Assembly: GCA_018296165.2 (NCBI GenBank)
Contig: JACKQL020000083.1
Coordinates: 62,001-126,000 of the forward strand
Direction of reading: 5' to 3'
DNA from: Termitomyces sp. T153
Taxonomy: Eukaryota; Basidiomycota; Agaricomycetes; Agaricales; Lyophyllaceae
DNA: 64,000 nt
The notes beneath the pieces were generated by a model that saw nothing but the letters and a program-made list of their open reading frames with translations, did not search any database and had not been told where the DNA came from. This document shows, one piece after another, positions 56,338 through 64,000 of this stretch (position 1 is the stretch's first letter; each line of letters opens with the position of its first letter). A program made the translations under genes and the position numbers.

Positions 56338-57485
56338 TGTCAGGTTCCGCTGACCCCGGGGGCTCAGCTGCACTGGGCGAGTCCTTACTAGGCGGGCGTG
56401 ATCCCCTTGCATTGGTAACCGAACACTCGAAGACGTTCCGGGCCCTGGTGGCTTGTGCGGATAGTTGGGGGGATGTGATCCAGACAGATCCGGGGAGGTC
56501 TGGAGAAGTCGGATTGTGAGGAAACGAGACAGTCTTGGCGGGGTTCAGGCAGAAGGCCGTACGGGAGATTCACGGAAGCAAAGGAGTAGGCGACTGTGTG
56601 ATCAATGGGAACGGAGCCGGGGTTTGATGGGAGATCATTTGGAGCTGATGGAGTCTGGGACCAAGCGAAGAGCGAGGTTCGGACCTGGTAAAGGAGTGTC
56701 GGGGTTTGTAATCGTAATCGCGGAGTTTGTGAGGTCGTTAAGGTTGATGAAGACTTGGGCACAATGGTCAGATGGAGTCACCGAGACAGCGTCAGACGAA
56801 ATGGGATGGTGTTGATATGGGACAAGAGTAGATTCAAATAGAGATACGAAACGATAACGAGAACAATAACGAAATGGAGACGAGACAAGACCGGGAGACT
56901 GAGATAAGACCGGGAGACTGAGATAAGACCGGGAGACTGAGAGTAAGGAGAACGAGACATGAAAAGGAAACAATCAGACCATAGGTAACGTTAAGCAATA
57001 TCAAGACTAGAGTACGAAGAGCTACTTGATGACTTATATACTGACTACCGGAGGACTTCGGGGTACGTCGGCTGTGGCAGCGGGGCTTGGCGGGGCTCGA
57101 CGGAGTGGGCGGGTGTCGGTTGTGATCGAGGATCGTGCCGCGCTGATACGTTGATGGGATCATTGGAGAATGTGGGTTGCCCCGAGGTTGTCGTGATACT
57201 CCGGAATAGGTCGGAGGAACCAGGGTGTTGAGTTGATGATGGGTGGCGAAGATCGGGAACAGCGGGGGTGGTTCTCGGGGTTTGGGAGGCCCAGGGTAAG
57301 TGTCAGTGGCTGCGGGGCAGGCACCAAAGTTGGCCAGGGGGCCGTCGGAGTTAGCCGGGGAGGTGTCGGAGTTAGCCGAAATAGGCGCAGGGCATGGGCG
57401 GAAGTTCGGCGGAGTGTTGGGGTTTTTTTGGGGGTTCGGGGGGTTGATGGATGATGTGCGGGGTTTCAGGGGACAGGTCGTGACA
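56338..57485 (-). repeat. solo LTR, family A (1148 bp), young copy, inverted
   Basis: The inverse complement of the element at 11152-12295, with ends TGTCAGGTTCCGC at 56338 and GGTCGTGACA at 57485. It is flanked by a perfect 5-bp target duplication CTGCC (56333-56337 and 57486-57490). It is CpG-rich, with the same internal tandem of about 20-bp units (56880-56945) and the same promoter-like ATATAAG. It is a solo LTR, and the two young copies differ at scattered sites. Confidence 0.93.
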
Positions 57486-57490
57486 CTGCC

Positions 57491-58263
57491 TGTTAGCACA
57501 TAGTTAGCCTGGCTAGAGTTTTGATTAGGTAGTTAAAGGGTTGGTTAGGTTCTGTTAAGGTCATGTTAATATGCTTAGGGTTCCAGGGATATTTTGGAGG
57601 GGAGCTTGCTGTCCCTATTACAATAATTTTGTATTATATATGGTCAAGTGGTTATTGTTGTACTAATGGTTGTTTTTGGGATCATGTTCACAGGTTTGAT
57701 TCTCCTAATTGGTGAAATATTTGACCAAAAGTTGCCAGGCATGTGATACTGTAGTTACAATGCTGCTTATATCACAACTGTGCTGTAAGTACAGGCTGTA
57801 GCTATAATCAATCAACAGTATAGCCTACTGAACTAGCAAGATTAGAAATTTTGAAGTTGGTACAGGCAGGTGAACAGGGGGTTGCCTGTGGTTAATTTGG
57901 GCAAAGTTGGATCACTAAATTCCCATTCACTCATCACATATCACCATCTAATTGTCTCCACTGGCCCCTCTCTCCTCCATTGTCTATATTTTTTAGATAT
58001 ACACCTGCAGGTAGCAATGTGGATGACTTCATTGTCTTACACTGTACTCACAGGTAAGTCCTTAATACTCAATTTACAGCTTCATTGTCTTACTCTGCAC
58101 TCACAGATCAGTAGATTAGTGGCCCACACTATTACATCACATGTTATCTTTTAGATCTTGATCTGATCTACATCCTGATTGTGCTCTAAACAGTGCATGA
58201 GAAAGTCCTTGCTGCCTCCCAGAGCTCCCAACAGTCATTTTTACTAGTGCTTCTCCTTGCCCC
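57491..58263. other. AT-rich repeat DNA, no gene
   Basis: CpG-poor sequence upstream of a Ngaro/DIRS-like gag. It may contain the 5' part of that element. Paired phrases such as TTCATTGTCTTACACTG / TTCATTGTCTTACTCTG (58028 and 58081) suggest a 53-bp duplication. Confidence 0.4.
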
Positions 58264-60104
58264 ATGACTCCTCCTCCCCTGCCTCTCCCACCTCCAGCTA
58301 TGCCCAAGAGTGCAACCATCACAGCTGAGGAGGTGTCACAAATCCACACTTCCTACAGTCAGCTCCACTCCATAATAGATCAAATTCTTGAGAAGTTCAA
58401 CACTCAGCCTTCCACAAGCCAGAAAGCTCCCACAGCCACGTCAGTACAACCCATGGGAACCTTTGTCCTGCCAATTGCAGCTATCAGTACCAACAGTGTA
58501 TCATCTGCTGTTTCCCTCTCATTATGAGCTTGCTTTTGCAACATTGACATAGCAGTGCTCTCTGCAATCATTATATACAAATTCAAGGTGGAGGACCTGT
58601 GTAAACTCAACCCTACCAACCTTGACAAAGACACTGCTTACATATTCAATGATATGACCAACTCATTCAAGGTTAGTCATTGTGTGGCACACAAGTACAA
58701 AACACCCTTTTCAGTCCTAATTCTCCTCCAAACCTACTTCTACATCCTTGCCTTCCACATCAATGACAAGGCAGCTGCTGACTGTACTCAGAACAGCTCT
58801 CTGAACTTGTAGCAGAATATGAGTGGTCAACTGTTTACCAGTATCATTCAGTCTTTTTTAACTGTCAATGCATAGAAATGGCAGCTGGGGATTATACTCA
58901 ATGGAGCAAGCTTGATGCAGATCTCCTTTCAAAGCATGTCTATGCCCACTGCAAGGCCACACTCATTAAACAGCCCAAAGCCACCTCCTCCCTATGCACA
59001 CTGTCCAACCCCATGGCACACTGTCCAACCCCAATGACTCATGCTGCAAGTACAATGAGGGCAAGTTCTCAGCCAGCCCATATCCCTGGGGCCACCTGCA
59101 CACCTGCATGATGTGTGGAAAAACAGATCACAACAAGCATCAACATAAGGATCAGGCAGTGGGCAGGGTGAGTCATCATCTACCCTCTCCAGCTTGCTTA
59201 GGCTGCTTCTTGGGCAATTCTACATCTATTCGCTTTACTTCTCTGCACCCCCTCAACCTCTTGTATCAGAGGACATCCCATTCTCCCTCCTTATAGTTTT
59301 CCTTTATTCTCCTCTACTTTTCCTATCTGCTGGTCCCGGTTTCAGCCCTCAGGCTGCACTAGTGCTCTGTCTGTATATCAAACAAGTGCTGCCCCTTCCA
59401 CACTGCCTCTCATCAGACCCCTAGATTGTTCCACTTATTCTGAGCCTGCTGCTCATTGTAGACCTTCCATCTTCAGATTACAAATACTTCTAACCAATGG
59501 CTACCCTTTGGTTATATTTGTGTGGAATCATGTGCCAGGAGTCTGGAGATCAAGGCCATTTACAATGGATTTCTGCTTTTGGATCAGACTTTGGATTTGG
59601 TTGTTGTTGAGTGTTTTTCTCAGAAGCTCTAGAGTAAATTTTCCAAACACTGGCATTGGGAATCCTTAGACTTGTTCTATTTGGATCTCCCTCTGCCAGG
59701 TGAGTAGCTAGAACTCTAGAATTTCTTGTAGATACTGAATGGACATTGGATCTCCCTCTGCCATTGTGTGATTGAGCCACAGCCTCCAGTGGTTACCCTT
59801 ACACCTTGATTTCTGTTCCACCCCAACACCCCAACACTGATTCTCATGCCAATGCCCCACTCCACAACACTTCCTTCCTCCTTTGCATCAAATCAATGCT
59901 TAATTTAGATGCCTGGTTACACTACTTACACAAGTACTCTGATTCCACCTTTGTATATACAATCTCACAAATAATTAAATTTAGTGCCAACATTGGGTTT
60001 GTCAGAGACCAATCCCTCTCACAACAATGCACCAACCTCAAAACTGCTTTTGCAGATGTCACCTTCACCAATGCAATCTCCACCAACATAGCCATGCAAG
60101 TAGC
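58264..60104 (+). pseudogene. Ngaro/DIRS-like gag remnant, interrupted by a solo LTR
   Basis: Pieces in order: MTPPPLPLPPPAMPKSATIT (58264), FKVEDLCKLNPTNLDKDTAY (near 58580), CMMCGKTDHNKHQHKD (near 59105-59150) and, after the LTR insertion at 59264-59803, PNTDSHANAPLHN and LDAWLHYLHKYSDSTFVYTI (59825-59960). The blocks and their order match the inverted copy at 8.7-10.1 kb. Frames are broken. The element ends abruptly at 60104 where a gypsy LTR begins, so the rest was split off by that insertion and lies outside the window. Confidence 0.65.
59264..59803 (+). repeat. solo gypsy LTR (540 bp)
   Basis: It starts TATCAGAGGACATCCC, matching TGTCAGGGGACATCCC of the LTR at 2416 with two G-to-A changes, and ends GGTTACCCTTACA. 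Flanks TCTTG (59259-59263) and CCTTG (59804-59808) fit a 5-bp target duplication with one C/T change. It is an insertion within a Ngaro/DIRS-like gag, since gag blocks continue on both sides. Confidence 0.82.
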
Positions 60105-60474
60105 TGTAAGGGCAACCTCTGGGGGGGCAGATCTGAGTCATGCAGCTAGCAGAGGGGAATCTGAAGTATATTAGCAAGTAGTAGACAACAATACAATAGT
60201 AACTAATCACCTAGCAGAGGGGAATCTGAAGAGAACAAGTCTAAGGATTTGCATTGCTTAGTGTGGCACATCAGTGGGCAGTAGAGGCATGGAAATGGCT
60301 GTACAGATGACCAGAGCTACTCCTAACCCTAGAGAAGTGATCAATGAGGTAATATAGAAAGTTCCACAGTTCTCTGGAGATCTCTGTGGCTCTAGAACAA
60401 GCCCCAGGGATGTCAAACAAGCTGCAGAGATGCTGGAACAAGTCATGGAGGTCAGAAATAGAAGTCCCCTGACA
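60105..60474 (-). repeat. gypsy 3' LTR of the inverted element (370 bp)
   Basis: On the minus strand it starts TGTCAGGGGACTTC (60474) right after a polypurine run, and ends GTTGCCCTTACA (60105). Both ends match the LTR at 2416-2852. It is shorter (370 against 437 bp), so internal deletions or a sub-family difference exist. The right-hand flank is Ngaro/DIRS-like gag. Confidence 0.87.
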
Positions 60475-63400
60475 TTACCCCCCTTCTAGTGTGCAGCATC
60501 TCAATGTGCAGGGTAAAAGAAGTTCCTGATTGCTTGGTCTGCTGGCAAGATAGGGTAGATCCCTTGTATGGCATGCAGGGCCTCTGGATGTCTCTGGTGG
60601 AACTCCTTGACAAGTCCAGGGGCATGTACATTCTCCTGTGGCTCCCCAGGAGATATTCTCAATCCTGTAGCCCTTCCACTTTACCTTGTATTGTAGTTGT
60701 CACTGGAATAAATGACTATCTAGGATTTCCTCCACCTTATACTCCTTGTTGTTGTTGACCACCACTGGAGGTGGTGGGAGTGGTGGGTGTCACCCTAGAA
60801 TAGGATCCTTTGGGGCCAGAGTCAGTTTGACCACATTGAACACTGGATGGAGCTGATGCATCCCTGTGGGGAGCTGGAGTTGATAGGCTAGGGGCCCTAC
60901 CTGTTGTTCTGCCACAAACAGTCCCAGCTGATGGTGCAACAATTTTTTTGAGGGCTGAGTAGTCACAATGTTGGAGGCATCTAGATAGACTCAATCTCTA
61001 GGCTGGTATTTGCACTCTGGGGTCCTTTCACAATTGTAGTATTATGCCATGTCATCCTTTGCCTTTGCCAGCACTGCTTGGGCCTCCTCCTGTGACTTCT
61101 TCATCTGGTCCACAAATTCATTTACTGCTTCATTCTCTGAGGGCTGGGCTCAGAGTTTGAAACCCATGTGTGGGTGTTGTCTGGTGTTGAGGAAGAATGG
61201 GGAAAATTGGGTGGAAGCATGAATGTGGTTGTTGTATTAGAACTCAGCATTGGGGAGGAGTTCATCCCAGTCATCCTGGCACTCATTGCAGAAGAGGCAG
61301 AGGTACTGCTCCAACTCCTGGTTTATGTGCTTGGTCTGGCTGTCAGACTGTGGGTGATAGGCAGTGGAGGTGTGAAGCTTCAAACATAGTTGGTAGAGTT
61401 TCCTGGTGAAGTCTACCACAAATTGTGGCCCCTGGTCAGAGACATAGGTGTCAGAGAGGCCATGGAGCTTCCAGACATTCCTCCAGTACAAATTTGTGGT
61501 GCCTATGGTGGAGCAAATGGTGTGAGTTGGAATGAAGTGTGCTTGCTTGCCATACAGGTCCACCACTACCATGATGGCATCATAACCATGGGCATCAGGG
61601 AGCTCTACAATGAAGTCCACAGAGGCAATACTCCATCACTCTGTGGGCACAGGCAGTGGGTGTAGCTGTTCAGAAGGGAGGTGGCATTGGGGCTTAGTCC
61701 AGAGACAAAGATTGCATATACTAGTGTAGGACCCAATATACCAGGACATCTGGGGCCACCAATAGTTCTGCAATACTAGCTCCAATGTTTTCCATCATCT
61801 AGGGTGCCCAGCAATGTGGGAGTTGTGGTGTTGCTCTACAATTCTCCAGCAGAGCTCCAGAATGTTGGGCACATAGATACGATTTCTGAAGGTCAAGATC
61901 CCATCTCAGAGGGCCCATTCATCTGCATGGACCAATTTGGCACTAGTGGTATGTCCTGACTTCAGCACCTGAGCTGCCTGCATGATGAGTTCCTTCTGCT
62001 GACCATCCCAGTTTCCCCACCAGATGTCCTGGAGGATGTCTACCTCTGCTCCCTCAATGGCTAGACCTTCCATGGCTTGGATTGTGAACAGTTTGGGGTG
62101 GAGGAGCACAATGTTGCTGTTGTCCTCCCCCTCCATGCTGTGGTCTGCTCTCTGAGACAGGGCATCTGGTTTCCCCATACTCTGGCCAGGCTTGTGATGC
62201 AACAAGAAGTCAAAATTGGCTAGGTAAAGGGACCATTGGGCCTGTTAGCAGTTGAGCTTCTTGGCTGTCCAGAAGTATTCAAGGTTCTTATAATCCATCC
62301 AGACCTTGAACTTATGCTGCATGCCTTCCAGGAAGTGCCACCACTCCTCAAATGACTGGATGATGGCCAGCATCTCCTTGTCATGAATCTTGTAGTTCCA
62401 CTCTACCATGTTTAGGCTCTTGGAGTAGAAGGCCACTGGATGCCACTTTCCATCCTCTGGGAATTGCTATGAAAGAACAGCCCCAGTAGCAAAGTTGGAG
62501 CTGTCAGCTTCTACTTAGAGAGGGGAGTTATTGTCTGGAAAGAGGAGAATGGGTCCCAAGATCACAGTGTGCTTGAGGGCATCAAAGGCCATCTGCTCCA
62601 GGGGCCTCCAACTTCACACAATGTCCTTCCCAGTGAGGTTGAATAGTGGGCAGGCATGATGTAAGGATTCCTGGATGAATCTCTAGTAGAAGTTTGCAAA
62701 ATCCAGGAACACCTGCACCTCCTTCTTGTTCTTGGGCTCCAGCCACTCCACCATGCCTGCTACCTTTACCAGGTCCATCTCTGCAGCTCTGTGCACAATG
62801 ATCAGGCCAAGGTACTCAATCTGGGTCTGCTCAAACTTGCACTTCTCTGGTTTGAAGTAGAGCTGGTGCTGGCAGAGACATTCCAAGATGAGGTGAGTGA
62901 TCTGACAGTGCTCTTCCAGTGTTTTGGTATAGATGAGAATGTCATTGAGGTATACACACACTATGCCCTCTGCAATGAGGTCCCAGAAAATGTTGTTCAT
63001 CATTGTCTGGAAGATGGCTGGGCTGTTGGTGAGTCCAAAGAACATAACAAGAGGTTTGAACAATCCCTAGTTGGTCCAGAAGGTGGCCTTCCATTTGTCT
63101 CCCTCCTGGATATACATGTTGTTATAGCCCCACCAGATGTCCAGTTTAGTGAAGTATCACACACCCTGGAGGTTGTTGATGAGCTTGGAGATGAGGGGGA
63201 GGGGATGGCAGTTCTTCACCATCATGGCATTGAGAACCCAATAGTCCTGGACCAGTCAGAACAAGCCATCTTTCTTCTTGATGAAGAAGACAGGAGAAGC
63301 CATTGGAGACTTGGAAGAGTGTATGTGACTGGAGTCCAGTTTCTCTTGCAGGAAGGCATTGAGCTCATCCTGCTCTCTGGGCACTAGTGGGTAGACTTTA

Positions 63401-63950
63401 CAGCTGGAGGGCATGGAATCAGGCAGTAGTTCAATGGCATGGTCCTACTGCTTGTGCCCTAGAAGTGAGTTGAACAAAGCTTTGGAGAAAACATCCTCAA
63501 ATGCATGGAGGTAGAGGGATACAACATCTCAGAACTCTCAGAGCATGGCATTGGCAGGGAATGCCTGGGCCAGATGCTGGGATGTGGTCTGGCTACTCCA
63601 GATCTCTAGAGCAAATGGCAGGGAATGTACAGTGGTTGCATAGATCCAGTACCCCACCTCTACTGCTATGTCTGGGAGCTCCAGCTCATATATGCCACCA
63701 AACTCTTCCCTACATTCCTCCCTCAGGGCTCCACTACTACTCTGGTCATCCTCATAGAGGGCCTCTCTACAAGGGAACACCAGAGGTGGGGGATCTAGGA
63801 GGTCCAGATTGGCAAAGGGGAGAGGCCCTGCACAACATGCATGGACAGCCATGTACTCTTGAACTCAAGCCCAGCATTCTTCCCTGTCCTTGACAGCACA
63901 GGCAAAGCACTTCTGAGGGCACCTGCTCATGGTTACCTCAACCTTGGTTC
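60475..63950 (-). pseudogene. inverted gypsy pol remnant with chromodomain
   Basis: On the minus strand, from the window end downward: linker and protease-proximal region (63538-63852), RT (about 62680-63400) with YNNMYIQEGDKWKATF and FFGLTNSPAIFQTMMN, RNase H (61906-62436), integrase core (61237-61620, MDFIVELPDAHGYDAIMVVV, YVSDQGPQFV retained) and chromodomain (about 60640-60720, LQYKVKWKGYRIENISW). The RT active site reads YLND instead of YLDD; the codon change fits CpG to CpA. Several stops are present. It is related to the element at 1-2852 but diverged. The 5' end is beyond the window. Confidence 0.9.
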
Positions 63951-64000
63951 AATCTACTTGCAGAGCTATACAAAACCAAGGATCATGTCCTGCCTACCCA

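Overview
The window looks like nuclear DNA of a mushroom-forming basidiomycete (Agaricomycetes). Host genes carry many short introns (mostly 46-65 nt, GT-AG with a few GC-AG) on both strands. The repeats are families typical of agaric genomes: chromodomain Ty3/gypsy, Ngaro/DIRS-like tyrosine-recombinase retroelements, and TET/JBP- and transposase-like multi-copy genes. No species can be fixed by eye; a repeat-rich agaric would fit. All coordinates come from reading the sequence, and splice sites were chosen so that frames join and family motifs stay intact.

Layout. (1) 1-23.1 kb is a repeat domain, almost stripped of CpG and full of broken coding sequence: a 3' gypsy pol plus LTR (1-2852), a decayed transposase-like gene (2.9-6.0 kb), an inverted Ngaro/DIRS-like element (6.2-10.1 kb), a TET/JBP-like dioxygenase fragment (10.3-10.7 kb), a solo LTR (11.15-12.3 kb), a repeat-rich broken gene (13.7-15.0 kb), a decayed FG-GAP/TIP-type gene that keeps its intron boundaries (15.7-16.9 kb), another multi-copy gene fragment (19.5-20.6 kb) and an old copy of the same solo LTR (21.8-22.8 kb). 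(2) 23.1-55.0 kb is a gene-dense island with normal CpG. Its genes are chorismate mutase (ARO7), mitochondrial uL2, two septin-like GTPases alternating with two Zn(II)2Cys6 regulators, dihydroxy-acid dehydratase (ILV3), RIO1 kinase, a small membrane protein, a UPF0739/C1orf74-like protein, a PPWD1-type WD40-cyclophilin, an AN1 zinc-finger protein with a CaaX end, a histidine phosphatase, mitochondrial bL35, the U-box ubiquitin ligase UFD2 and the NuA4 subunit EAF7. (3) 55.0-64 kb is repeat DNA again: a pogo/CENP-B-like fragment, a second CpG-rich solo LTR, a Ngaro/DIRS-like gag interrupted by a solo gypsy LTR, and an inverted gypsy element running off the end.

The island is mostly housekeeping: amino-acid synthesis, mitochondrial translation, ribosome biogenesis, splicing, protein quality control and chromatin. 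No secondary-metabolite cluster is seen. The part that stands out is 27.9-35.3 kb, where a [Zn2Cys6 regulator, septin-like GTPase] pair occurs twice in tandem on the minus strand. One regulator carries two zinc clusters, and all three zinc clusters are split by an intron at the same codon and phase. In the flanking repeats, several key residues appear lost through C-to-T changes at CpG, while two of three copies of a 1.1-kb solo LTR have escaped that decay.
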